The notes beneath the pieces are model-generated. The model was not told the DNA's origin. It did not search any database and saw nothing but the letters and a program-made list of their open reading frames with translations. A stretch of DNA of 15,433 nucleotides. It comes from Desulfobacula sp. (GTDB taxonomy: Bacteria > Desulfobacterota > Desulfobacteria > Desulfobacterales > Desulfobacteraceae). Made by a program: the position numbers and the translations under genes. Positions within the stretch are counted from its first letter, which is position 1, and every line of letters begins with the position of its first letter. Below, in pieces: positions 1-6,873 of the stretch. The stretch covers positions 1 through 15,433 of the forward strand of contig NZ_JAIOSW010000230.1 in the NCBI RefSeq assembly GCF_021107415.1, read 5' to 3'.

Positions 1-263
1 ATGGAATAGGGTTTAAAGTCCACATAGACTTTGCCGTTTGTTCTTTTCCAGACTTCATCCCTGATCTCAAAACCGGCAAGTGTTCCCACCAAGCCAGGGG
101 TTGATACGTTAGAAACAATACATTTGTATTTTGCGCCTTTGGGATCAAAATCCGGTTTCCACTTATCAAGTGAAGGTTTTTTCTTCGCAAATACCGGGGC
201 GGCGAACATGAATGATCCAACCATTAAAACAAGCAATAGTACTAAAAGTGTTCGAAGTTTCAT
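1..263 (-). CDS. TRAP transporter solute-binding protein (DctP-like), N-terminal part
   Basis: This gene runs off the left edge, so only about 87 N-terminal residues are visible. It begins with a classic Sec signal peptide (MKLRTLL..., a hydrophobic core, then a likely cut after AAPVFA) followed by a lysine-rich mature start. The mature part contains 'YKCIVSNVSTPG' and 'RDEVWKRTNGKVYVDFKPYS', which fit the first strand and the 'NGKV.V..YP.S' block of DctP-type extracytoplasmic receptors. Such proteins bind carboxylates or amino-acid-like substrates in the periplasm and hand them to TRAP membrane subunits, which would lie outside the window. A Shine-Dalgarno AGGAAAGGA precedes the ATG. It is the last visible gene of the catabolic operon, so the inferred role is import of that pathway's substrate. 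The family call rests on a short stretch and the ligand cannot be told. Confidence 0.7.
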   Translation of the reverse strand, partial: MKLRTLLVLLLVLMVGSFMFAAPVFAKKKPSLDKWKPDFDPKGAKYKCIVSNVSTPGLVGTLAGFEIRDEVWKRTNGKVYVDFKPYS

Positions 264-385
264 ACTTAGTTCCTTTCCTGAAATTTAGTTTATAAATTTT
301 GGTGCAATCGTTACAAAATCCTGCACCTGCTTCAACTTTTGGAATCCAACCAACTTTTCCTTTAATAGTTGCGCTACGAGTATAC

Positions 386-414
386 AGCGTATTTACTATT
401 CAATGGCAAGTCAA
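386..414 (-). promoter_or_regulatory. possible weak promoter before the TRAP receptor gene
   Basis: Read on the minus strand, TTGACT (409-414) is followed after 17 nt by TACGCT (386-391), a weak -10. An inverted repeat GGTGCA/TGCACC (301-306 and 322-327) lies between this and the start codon and might be an operator or leader hairpin. The gene could equally be transcribed from upstream as part of the operon; no terminator is visible after the ligase gene. Confidence 0.25.
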
Positions 415-431
415 GTTCAATAGAAAATTTA

Positions 432-2012
432 TTAATCCAGTTTTTTAAATGCCTCCTTTCGCCCGGTAAACTTTTCCCGAAGTTGGGGTTTCATCAATTT
501 CCCGGTTGGATTTCGGGGAACCTGATCAAAAACAACTTTACGTGGCACCTTATAGAGGGAGAGTTTTGATTTTGCAAATTCAATTAAATCTTCTTCGCTC
601 ATCTGTCTTCCTTCTTTGAGTTGAACAATTGCAAGAACAATCTCCACCAGCCTGTCATCCGGGTATCCAATACAGGCCACATCATTAATATCAGGATGGT
701 CCATCAGTGCATCTTCGATCTCAACCGGAAAAATGTTTTCACCACCGCTGGTAACCATATCCTTCATGCGGTCAACAATATAAAAGTACCCGTCTTTATC
801 TTTCTTTAATAAATCTCCGGTATAAAGCCAACCATTTTTTAATGCTTCCTGCGTTTTTTCCGGGTTTGAATAATATTCCCGCATCATTCTGGATGTTCTA
901 AATATCAGCTCACCCACCTGTCCATCAGGAACTTCCTCTCCCGTGGGATCAATAATTTTTGCTTCAACGCCAAAGGTTGGTTTACCAATAGACCCGGGTC
1001 TTGAAAGGACATCTTCCGGATAGAGGTTAAACAATCCGCCTCCGCCGCCTTCTGTGATACCGTATATATTGGACACTGCACATGGCAGTTTTTCCACAAG
1101 GAGCTTCATAATATCAAATGGCACGGGCTGAGCACCGATCTCCATATATTTCCAGGAAGAAAGGTCATAATCAGAAAGATTAATATCTCCTTTGTCCAGG
1201 GCATTGAGCAATGCAATCCCAATGGGCACAACAAACAATACATCCGTGCATTTTTCCTCTGCAACGGCTTCAATGATCCATTTGGGATCCCTGAAATCCC
1301 TGATTATCGTGCCTTGGGCTCCAGTGGCATAAAAAGGTGCCCACAAAAACATGGTGCCGCTGTGGTATAACGGTAAAAAGAATAAATAATTATCATCCGT
1401 TTGAACGAAATAGGTCATTCCATTACCAACGGCAGTATTATTAATCGAGAAATGGGTATGAAGTACGGGTTTGGGTTTCCCTGTTGTACCTGATGTGAAC
1501 ATCATGGCAAGGCTGTGATCCCTGTCAACTTCCACGAGTGCATCAGATGTATCCTGGTATTCTTCGATTGTTTTAAAATCTATCATATCATCCGGAACAT
1601 CCTTGCCGACACAGATATATTTTTTTATCGTTGACAAATCTTTTTGAGCAGGCTGGACAACCCCTAAAAATTCTGATCCAAGAATAAAGACATCAGGATT
1701 CGAGACCTCTGCCGCATACAGGATATCAGAACTTTCAAACCGGAAATTTAATGGGACAACGACAGCCCCTAACCGTATGATGGCAAAATACGTAACAAGC
1801 CATTCCAGTGAATCTTTCTGAAGGTGCATGACGAAATCATCCTGCTTAACCCCCAACTCCTTTGCCAAGAAATTAGCTGTTCTATTTATCTCGTCATTAA
1901 ATTCCTTCCAGGTAAAAGTTCGTCTTTCCCCCTCAGCCGGGGTTCGTTCGATCAGACAAACCTTGTCAGGAATATGCCGAGCATGAATTGAAGCGTAACC
2001 TGAATAATTCAA
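432..2012 (-). CDS. AMP-forming acyl-CoA synthetase/ligase (ANL superfamily)
   Basis: This 526-residue enzyme adenylates a carboxylic acid with ATP and transfers it to coenzyme A. All core motifs are present: the P-loop TSGTTGKPK (173-181), YGITE (317-321), TGD (398-400), the hinge region around YIVDRMKDM (411-419) with Arg415, and the C-terminal catalytic lysine Lys505 in NPTGKLMK. Length is normal for the family. The start codon is TTG at 2012, preceded by a very strong AAAGGAGGG at good spacing; no better ATG is nearby. It is the fifth gene of the operon, 90 nt after the BKACE gene, and that gap holds a 16-bp sequence shared with the operon leader. Context suggests acetoacetate (released by BKACE), an aromatic acid such as benzoate, or cinnamate leaked by the first enzyme as substrate. 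Specificity cannot be read from the sequence. Confidence 0.9.
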   Translation of the reverse strand: MNYSGYASIHARHIPDKVCLIERTPAEGERRTFTWKEFNDEINRTANFLAKELGVKQDDFVMHLQKDSLEWLVTYFAIIRLGAVVVPLNFRFESSDILYAAEVSNPDVFILGSEFLGVVQPAQKDLSTIKKYICVGKDVPDDMIDFKTIEEYQDTSDALVEVDRDHSLAMMFTSGTTGKPKPVLHTHFSINNTAVGNGMTYFVQTDDNYLFFLPLYHSGTMFLWAPFYATGAQGTIIRDFRDPKWIIEAVAEEKCTDVLFVVPIGIALLNALDKGDINLSDYDLSSWKYMEIGAQPVPFDIMKLLVEKLPCAVSNIYGITEGGGGGLFNLYPEDVLSRPGSIGKPTFGVEAKIIDPTGEEVPDGQVGELIFRTSRMMREYYSNPEKTQEALKNGWLYTGDLLKKDKDGYFYIVDRMKDMVTSGGENIFPVEIEDALMDHPDINDVACIGYPDDRLVEIVLAIVQLKEGRQMSEEDLIEFAKSKLSLYKVPRKVVFDQVPRNPTGKLMKPQLREKFTGRKEAFKKLD

Positions 2013-2085
2013 CGATGCCCTCCTTTGTTGTTAATTAATTATATTTTTAAACCAAAAATCTCCTTATGAAATTCTTTATATCTTT

Positions 2086-2101
2086 ATAGACACCAAATAA
2101 A
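2086..2101 (-). repeat. 16-bp site shared with the operon leader, copy 1
   Basis: On the minus strand this reads TTTATTTGGTGTCTAT, immediately after the BKACE stop codon and 74 nt before the ligase start. The identical 16-mer, in the same orientation, lies 50 nt before the first gene of the operon. A shared operator or leader element is inferred from position only. Confidence 0.5.
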
Positions 2102-2102
2102 G

Positions 2103-3038
2103 TTAAAAATTCACTTTATCAAGTCCTTTTAATCCAAGGATCTGTCTTGTCTCATCCGAGGTTGCAGGCGTTAGACTCATTTCCTTTGCAATCCGTTTTA
2201 TCATGTTCACCTGATCAGCGCTTGCTTTTGCCATGATACCTTTTCCTGCATAGATGGAATCTTCAAGACCCACTCTCACATTCTGTGCCCCCATTGCCAT
2301 AGCTGTTGAGGTGATGGGAATCTGGAATCTTCCACCGGCAGCAACCGACCATGTAAAATTTTCTTCCCCAAGAACTTCTTTTGCCTCATCATGAATCAAA
2401 ACCAGATGTTTAACCGAAGGTGTCATCCATCCCACCATTGGGCCAAAAACAAATTGGAGATGAGCCGGCGGTTTTAGCAAATTTTCTTCAAGAAGCCATT
2501 TGACATATGAAACATGGCCCAGTTCATATATTTCTATTTCAGGTTTTGTATCGAGTTCAAGAAAAGTCTTTCCATAGATGATATCATCGTTAAATGTTGG
2601 CCTGAAAGTTACATTCTTGACCAGCTCAAGATATTCCGGCTCCCAATCATATTTATACTCTTTAAAGCGTCCTGCTATCTGGAAAATACCAAAATTAAAA
2701 GGTGCAGGATCAAAAGAACACATTTCAGGTTCCAGTTTTTTGATAGGTATTAATTTTTCTTCAGTGGTTTGATTCATGCCGCCGCCTGTGGTGGGAAGCA
2801 GTACTATATTGCATCTGGCCTTGATTTTTTGATGGACTTCCAAGAACAGATCCGGATCTGATACCGGCAATCCGTTTTCAGGATTTCTTACATGGATATG
2901 GGCAATGGCAGCACCAGCCTCATGGGCTTTTACCGCATCCTCCACAATCTCGTCAGGAGTTATGGGAAGGTAATCACTCATGGTTGGAATATGAACAGAT
3001 CCGGTAATGGCTGCTGTGATGATTATTTTATTATCCAT
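2103..3038 (-). CDS. beta-keto acid cleavage enzyme (BKACE, DUF849 family)
   Basis: Enzymes of this family (prototype Kce, 3-keto-5-aminohexanoate cleavage enzyme) condense a beta-keto acid with acetyl-CoA and release acetoacetate plus a new acyl-CoA. The metal-binding pair is visible as His47 and His49 in AHIHVR, and the third ligand as Glu259 in RVGLED. Arg255 and Asp260, equivalent to catalytic Arg226 and Asp231 of Kce, are present with the same spacing. At the position after 'TG-A/S', where Kce has Glu14 for its substrate's amino group, this protein has Val15. At 311 residues it is longer than Kce (about 275) owing to an insertion around 120-160. The changes suggest an uncharged, hydrophobic keto acid. 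An AGGAGA ribosome site precedes the ATG. It follows the aminotransferase and regulator genes, which fits a keto acid supplied by transamination of a beta-amino acid. Confidence 0.9.
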   Translation of the reverse strand: MDNKIIITAAITGSVHIPTMSDYLPITPDEIVEDAVKAHEAGAAIAHIHVRNPENGLPVSDPDLFLEVHQKIKARCNIVLLPTTGGGMNQTTEEKLIPIKKLEPEMCSFDPAPFNFGIFQIAGRFKEYKYDWEPEYLELVKNVTFRPTFNDDIIYGKTFLELDTKPEIEIYELGHVSYVKWLLEENLLKPPAHLQFVFGPMVGWMTPSVKHLVLIHDEAKEVLGEENFTWSVAAGGRFQIPITSTAMAMGAQNVRVGLEDSIYAGKGIMAKASADQVNMIKRIAKEMSLTPATSDETRQILGLKGLDKVNF

Positions 3039-3078
3039 TTTTTTAATTTCTCCTGTTGAAAAAAGTTATAATTATTTA

Positions 3079-3561
3079 TTACACCCTGTACTCCTCATCC
3101 AGGTCAAGAACAAACATCCTCTTTTCTTTAACATTATCAATGACAAAAGAAGATTTAATAACCTGAATCCCTTCTATCTGGGTAAGTTTTTTATTCATAA
3201 ACTTCCCATAGGTTTTAATATCCTTTGCAATCACCTTTAAAATAAAATCATTTGCACCGGCAATCTGGTAGCACTCAATCACCTCATCCAGCTCAGTAAA
3301 TTTTCCCTTTATGGCGGCCACAGAAGAAAGACTACTCAAGCTCAAGCTGATATTGACCATGGCCATAATTGAAAACCCGATTTTTTCAGGATCAAGTATG
3401 GCTGTAAAATGAGAAATCACCCCTGCAATCTCCAGTCTTTTGACCCGTTCAAGGGTTGCAGGAGCTGAAATCCCAACAATTTTAGACAACTTGGAATTTG
3501 TTGTTTTTCCATTTTCCTGGAGCGTATTTAAAATTTGTTTGTCAATTTTATCCAGAACCAT
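3079..3561 (-). CDS. Lrp/AsnC-family transcriptional regulator
   Basis: A 160-residue protein of normal family length. The N-terminal winged helix-turn-helix (about residues 3-62) starts DKIDKQILNTLQENGKTT and continues SKLSKIVGISAPATLERVKRLE. A RAM/ligand-binding alpha-beta domain follows (about 65-150), with the typical 'EVIECYQIAGANDFILKV' segment. These regulators sense amino acids and often control their own gene and neighbouring amino acid catabolism. The gene sits inside the operon between the aminotransferase and BKACE genes, with short gaps (38 and 40 nt), so it is probably a local regulator responding to the substrate amino acid. A GAGGGA ribosome site precedes the ATG. Which DNA site it binds is unknown; the 16-bp shared element is one candidate. 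Confidence 0.93.
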   Translation of the reverse strand: MVLDKIDKQILNTLQENGKTTNSKLSKIVGISAPATLERVKRLEIAGVISHFTAILDPEKIGFSIMAMVNISLSLSSLSSVAAIKGKFTELDEVIECYQIAGANDFILKVIAKDIKTYGKFMNKKLTQIEGIQVIKSSFVIDNVKEKRMFVLDLDEEYRV

Positions 3562-3599
3562 TCATTCCCTCATTTTTGGATATTTTTTTAATTAACTTG

Positions 3600-4955
3600 T
3601 TACAAGAGCAAATGGTTATATTTATCTTCAATCAATGGCAACAATTCTTTTAAAGTTTCATCTATTTTATTCACAAGAAAATCAATTTCCTGTTGGGTCA
3701 TTGCAGTCGACAGGATAAACAACCCCCTTGGAATTGTAAAAATCCCTTTGTTCAGCAAAGACAAATGCATGAGCGTATGAAGCTGCTCTATTGATTCTAA
3801 CACCTGCTCAGCCGTTGTAATGGGTTCATTGACAAAATGCAGGTTCAAAAGAGATCCGATCTGATTGGACTGGATATTTAGTCCATTGGATTTAAAACTT
3901 TCTAAAAGTCCGTTTTGGAGCTGATCTCCCAGTTTGTTTACATACGCCACTGCAGTTTCATCATATTTTGACAAGGCTGCATATCCCGCCTGCATCACGG
4001 TTTCATACCCGTTAAATGTTCCCGAGTGGTATAAAGGCTTATCTGTTTTTTCATGGCAAAAAATATTCATGATATCTTCTTTACCACCAAACACACCAAT
4101 GGGCAGTCCGCCGCCCACAACCTTTCCAACCGTTGTCAGATCCGGTGTCACGCCATAAAGCTTCTGGCATCCGCCGGTATTAACCCTGTAAGAAAAAATC
4201 TCATCAAAAATGAGCAGAATATTATTGTCTGAAGTCACTTTCCTTACATGCTCAAGATACCCGGGATTTGGCAGTACAACGCCACCGGCACCTAAAAAAG
4301 GCTCCATGATGACGGCGGCAAGTTCCGAGGCATGGTTCTTAACTGTTTTCTCAAGGGCTTGAAAATCATTAAAAGGGACTTCCAGCATATCCTCGGTCAT
4401 GCCCTTGGGAATTCCTGCGGTGATGACATTCTTTTTTGTGGATGCTGCCACACTGTCATGGGTACCATGAAATCCACCGGTCATTTTTAAAATCTTGTCT
4501 TTTCCAGTATAAGCCCTTGCAGTTCTCAGAGCAAACAAAGTGGCTTCTGTCCCTGAATTTACAAACCTGATTCTGTCAAACCCGGGTATTCTTTCACATA
4601 AAAGTTTTGCCAGTTTATACTGCCCCTGTGTAGGCGTAGAATACTGGGAACCCCTTACAATACCTTCCTGTACTGCCTTAACAATATCAGGGTCCCCATG
4701 CCCATGGACAATAGCGCCATAGGCATTGGTGACATCAAGAAGCTTATGCCCCTCATGGGTATAAACATAGGCGCCTTGTCCATAATCGATATGGATGGGA
4801 TACGGTTTGAAATAACTCAGACTTCTGGTTGCACCACCGGGAATATAATTGATCAGCTTTTCATGGCGCTCTCTGGAAACAGGAAACTTTTCCTTATAAG
4901 CCTCAGCAATCTTCTTTTCAATTTGTTCTTCAATACCGGTTTGTTTTTCGCTCAT
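3600..4955 (-). CDS. class III PLP aminotransferase, beta-amino-acid (beta-phenylalanine) type
   Basis: A 451-residue fold-type I PLP enzyme of the glutamate-1-semialdehyde aminomutase/class III group. Cofactor residues are visible: SGTEA (134-138), GGFHG (160-164), Asp251 in IFDE, and Lys278 in TTVGKVVGGG, which forms the Schiff base. It lacks hemL context and instead resembles the beta-phenylalanine aminotransferase of Variovorax paradoxus as I remember it. Shared blocks include an early Arg (Arg44 in ATRSLSYFKPYP), HSGTFNGYETVMQAGYAALSK, GSLLNLHFV, and IPRGLFILSTAMTQQEID with Arg410 matching the substrate-carboxylate arginine. The predicted reaction is beta-amino acid plus 2-oxoglutarate (or pyruvate) giving a beta-keto acid. 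The ATG follows AAGGATGACACC, and the gene starts 24 nt after the MIO enzyme. Automated pipelines would probably call it glutamate-1-semialdehyde aminomutase; I consider that unlikely here. Confidence 0.88.
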   Translation of the reverse strand: MSEKQTGIEEQIEKKIAEAYKEKFPVSRERHEKLINYIPGGATRSLSYFKPYPIHIDYGQGAYVYTHEGHKLLDVTNAYGAIVHGHGDPDIVKAVQEGIVRGSQYSTPTQGQYKLAKLLCERIPGFDRIRFVNSGTEATLFALRTARAYTGKDKILKMTGGFHGTHDSVAASTKKNVITAGIPKGMTEDMLEVPFNDFQALEKTVKNHASELAAVIMEPFLGAGGVVLPNPGYLEHVRKVTSDNNILLIFDEIFSYRVNTGGCQKLYGVTPDLTTVGKVVGGGLPIGVFGGKEDIMNIFCHEKTDKPLYHSGTFNGYETVMQAGYAALSKYDETAVAYVNKLGDQLQNGLLESFKSNGLNIQSNQIGSLLNLHFVNEPITTAEQVLESIEQLHTLMHLSLLNKGIFTIPRGLFILSTAMTQQEIDFLVNKIDETLKELLPLIEDKYNHLLL

Positions 4956-4979
4956 GGTGTCATCCTTATCCTAATTTAA

Positions 4980-6602
4980 TTATTCTTTTGTATGAACAAT
5001 CAAAAGCTCGCCAATCTCTTTTTCTATCTTTTCTACAAATTCACCTGATTCAATTCTTGCTTTCAGTTCTTCAAGATCATCAATATAAACCTTGTCTTTA
5101 TCCATATAATCAAGGGTTTCACGAACAGCTTTATGCATTATTTTACCTGCAGGGCTGAGCCTGTCAATTCCCCTTTGATCTGCTGCCTGGGCTGCGCAGA
5201 GCAATTCAAAAGAAAGAATATGGTTGGTATTTTCAACAATCTTTCTTGTTTTTCTTCCTGCAATCAGACCAAAACTGACTATATCCTGGAAATCAGCAGT
5301 GGATGTGATGGACTGAATAGATGCCGGAACTGCAAGAGTTCTGTTTTCTGCAACAAGCGATGTTGTCATGAACTGACCGCCCATAAGTCCCATTCTAACC
5401 CCTGTGTCTTCTTTGCAAAGAAAGGGAGGAAGCCCTGTACTGTGGGCTTCATCCATGAACCGATCAATTCTTCTGTCGCTTACAACACCAATATTGACCA
5501 TGGCGATCCCAAGACAGTCCATTGCAAATGAGATGGGCTGACCGTGGAAATGACCATTATGGAAAAATGTATCCAACTCTGTAAAAATCAATGGATTGTC
5601 ATTACTGGAATTAAGTTCCCGTAATAGAACGTCATGGGCATTTTGTAAAGAATCTTTTGTCGGACCTACAAATTGAGGTGTACAGCGGATTGAATATGCA
5701 TCTTCAACAGGAATATCTGCTACAGAAACACCTCTGTGCTGCTTCAAAGTTGATTGTAGTTTTAAAGAAAGTTCCAACTCATCAATGGCCAGATTACTTC
5801 CCTTGAGAAGCTTGGTTAGATTCATTGCAGTCGCATACTGGCCAGGATGGTATTTTTGTTCGTGAACTATTGGATCAAAAGGATTAAATCTACCCATTAA
5901 AGTTTCAATGGCAAAAGCAGCTATAATATCTGAATTTTTTAATGTATTGGTGGCTTCTGTGATAACCGTGCAGGCAAGACCCACCATGCCGGAAGTTCCA
6001 TTGATCAGGGACAGGCCCTCTTTAGCATTCAAGTACATGAGTTCTATACCGGCAGCTTCCATAGCTTCTTTACCCGGCATGAGTTTGCCCTTATAGTTTG
6101 CTTTCCATTCTCCAAAAGCAACACTTGCAATACAGCCAAGAGGACCCAGATCGCCACTGGTACCCAAGGAACCTTTCCTGGGAACAAGCGGAAAAACGTG
6201 TTTATTGATCATATCCAGATAAATTTTCAGATTTACTTCTTTAATACCGGAAAAACCGCGACAAAGAGAATTGGCCCTTGCGATCATAAAGGTTCTGACA
6301 AGCGTATCTTCAAAGGGTTTGCCCACCTGGGTAGTGATACTCCTGACCAGATTTTTCTGAAAATCATTATCTCTGTCTCTGGGTAAGAGATAATCAACCA
6401 GACCGCCGCAGCTTGTATTAACCCCGTAGATACACCGTTCTTCTTTGGCCCATTTTTCAACCAGTTCTCTGCAGTCACGGATCTTAGGCCAGTTTTTATC
6501 ATCAATCTCAACTTTTATAGACAGATCGTTCCCGGCTTTTATCAATTCTTCAATTGTTAATGTATAACCGTCAAGAATGAGAGTATTTTCTTTGATTGGC
6601 AT
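4980..6602 (-). CDS. MIO-type aromatic amino acid ammonia-lyase/2,3-aminomutase (probable phenylalanine aminomutase)
   Basis: A 540-residue member of the HAL/PAL/TAL superfamily. The self-processing MIO cofactor triad is Thr148-Ser149-Gly150 in GSLGTSGDLGPL; most relatives have Ala-Ser-Gly. The catalytic Tyr59 lies in YGVNTSCGG. Asn201 (INGTSG), Tyr303 and Arg306 (DAYSIRCTPQ) and HNGHFHGQ (348-355) complete the active site. The Thr-Ser-Gly triad and blocks such as RRIDRFMD, GLPPFLC and MGLMGGQFMT recall Pantoea AdmH, a phenylalanine 2,3-aminomutase. The pocket residues after NLVR are Ser88-Ile89, where histidases and tyrosine aminomutases carry a His, so histidine and tyrosine are less likely substrates. 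It is the first gene of the operon, with AAGGAGGGAATC before the ATG. No hut genes are nearby. A plain ammonia-lyase making cinnamate cannot be excluded. Confidence 0.9.
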   Translation of the reverse strand: MPIKENTLILDGYTLTIEELIKAGNDLSIKVEIDDKNWPKIRDCRELVEKWAKEERCIYGVNTSCGGLVDYLLPRDRDNDFQKNLVRSITTQVGKPFEDTLVRTFMIARANSLCRGFSGIKEVNLKIYLDMINKHVFPLVPRKGSLGTSGDLGPLGCIASVAFGEWKANYKGKLMPGKEAMEAAGIELMYLNAKEGLSLINGTSGMVGLACTVITEATNTLKNSDIIAAFAIETLMGRFNPFDPIVHEQKYHPGQYATAMNLTKLLKGSNLAIDELELSLKLQSTLKQHRGVSVADIPVEDAYSIRCTPQFVGPTKDSLQNAHDVLLRELNSSNDNPLIFTELDTFFHNGHFHGQPISFAMDCLGIAMVNIGVVSDRRIDRFMDEAHSTGLPPFLCKEDTGVRMGLMGGQFMTTSLVAENRTLAVPASIQSITSTADFQDIVSFGLIAGRKTRKIVENTNHILSFELLCAAQAADQRGIDRLSPAGKIMHKAVRETLDYMDKDKVYIDDLEELKARIESGEFVEKIEKEIGELLIVHTKE

Positions 6603-6651
6603 GATTCCCTCCTTAAATATAGAAATTTATTAATTGGTAATACTTTAAAAA

Positions 6652-6667
6652 ATAGACACCAAATAAA
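6652..6667 (-). repeat. 16-bp site shared with the ligase leader, copy 2
   Basis: TTTATTTGGTGTCTAT on the minus strand, 50 nt before the first operon gene and about 20-35 nt downstream of the predicted transcription start. It is identical to the copy at 2086-2101 and in the same orientation. A position just inside the transcript would suit a repressor site or a leader element. Confidence 0.5.
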
Positions 6668-6692
6668 ACATCACTTATTCTATTTTTTTTAA

Positions 6693-6721
6693 GATTAAGC
6701 AAATCAATAAACTCATGTCAA
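6693..6721 (-). promoter_or_regulatory. predicted promoter of the catabolic operon
   Basis: The minus strand has a perfect -35 TTGACA (6716-6721) and, after 17 nt, a -10 TTAATC (6693-6698) preceded by TGC as an extended -10. The predicted start near 6686 gives an 80-90 nt leader containing the shared 16-bp site. The -10 alone is weak, so an activator or the extended element would be needed. Confidence 0.55.
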
Positions 6722-6841
6722 GGATTTTTTTAATTTTATAAGGAAAATTTCTAAATTTATATAATTATCGAAACCATACTTCCTGGTTTAAGCTTATTTT
6801 GTAAACTTTTTTACCAGATTTACCTTATTTTAATTTTTTTT

Positions 6842-6858
6842 GCAGTCAGACTGACTGC
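6842..6858. other. perfect 17-bp palindrome (hairpin or operator)
   Basis: GCAGTCAG and CTGACTGC flank one central base. Read on the minus strand it begins 15 nt after the UGA stop of the MoaD-like gene. It is followed there by an A-tract rather than a T-tract, so it is not a standard intrinsic terminator. It could be an operator for the operon to its left, an RNA 3'-end hairpin, or a small SECIS-like element (see findings). Confidence 0.6.
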
Positions 6859-6873
6859 GATTGATCTTTACCC

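Noticed and set aside
31..288. 85-codon plus-strand frame at the left edge
   Set aside because: It is antisense to the signal peptide and start of the TRAP receptor gene, which has a proper ribosome site and family pattern.
3600..4955. Calling the aminotransferase glutamate-1-semialdehyde 2,1-aminomutase (hemL)
   Set aside because: Overall similarity is shared by the subfamily, but the arginine-containing ends and the operon context favour a beta-amino-acid aminotransferase.
6284..6511. 75-codon minus-strand frame inside the MIO enzyme gene
   Set aside because: Out-of-frame shadow of a well-conserved gene, with no ribosome site or family match.
4980..6602. Calling the MIO enzyme histidine ammonia-lyase (hutH)
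   Set aside because: Thr-Ser-Gly triad, no pocket histidine and no hut genes nearby; the neighbours make sense only with a beta-amino acid product.
6842..6858. Palindrome as an intrinsic terminator of the MoaD-like transcript
   Set aside because: On that strand it is followed by an A-tract, not a T-tract.
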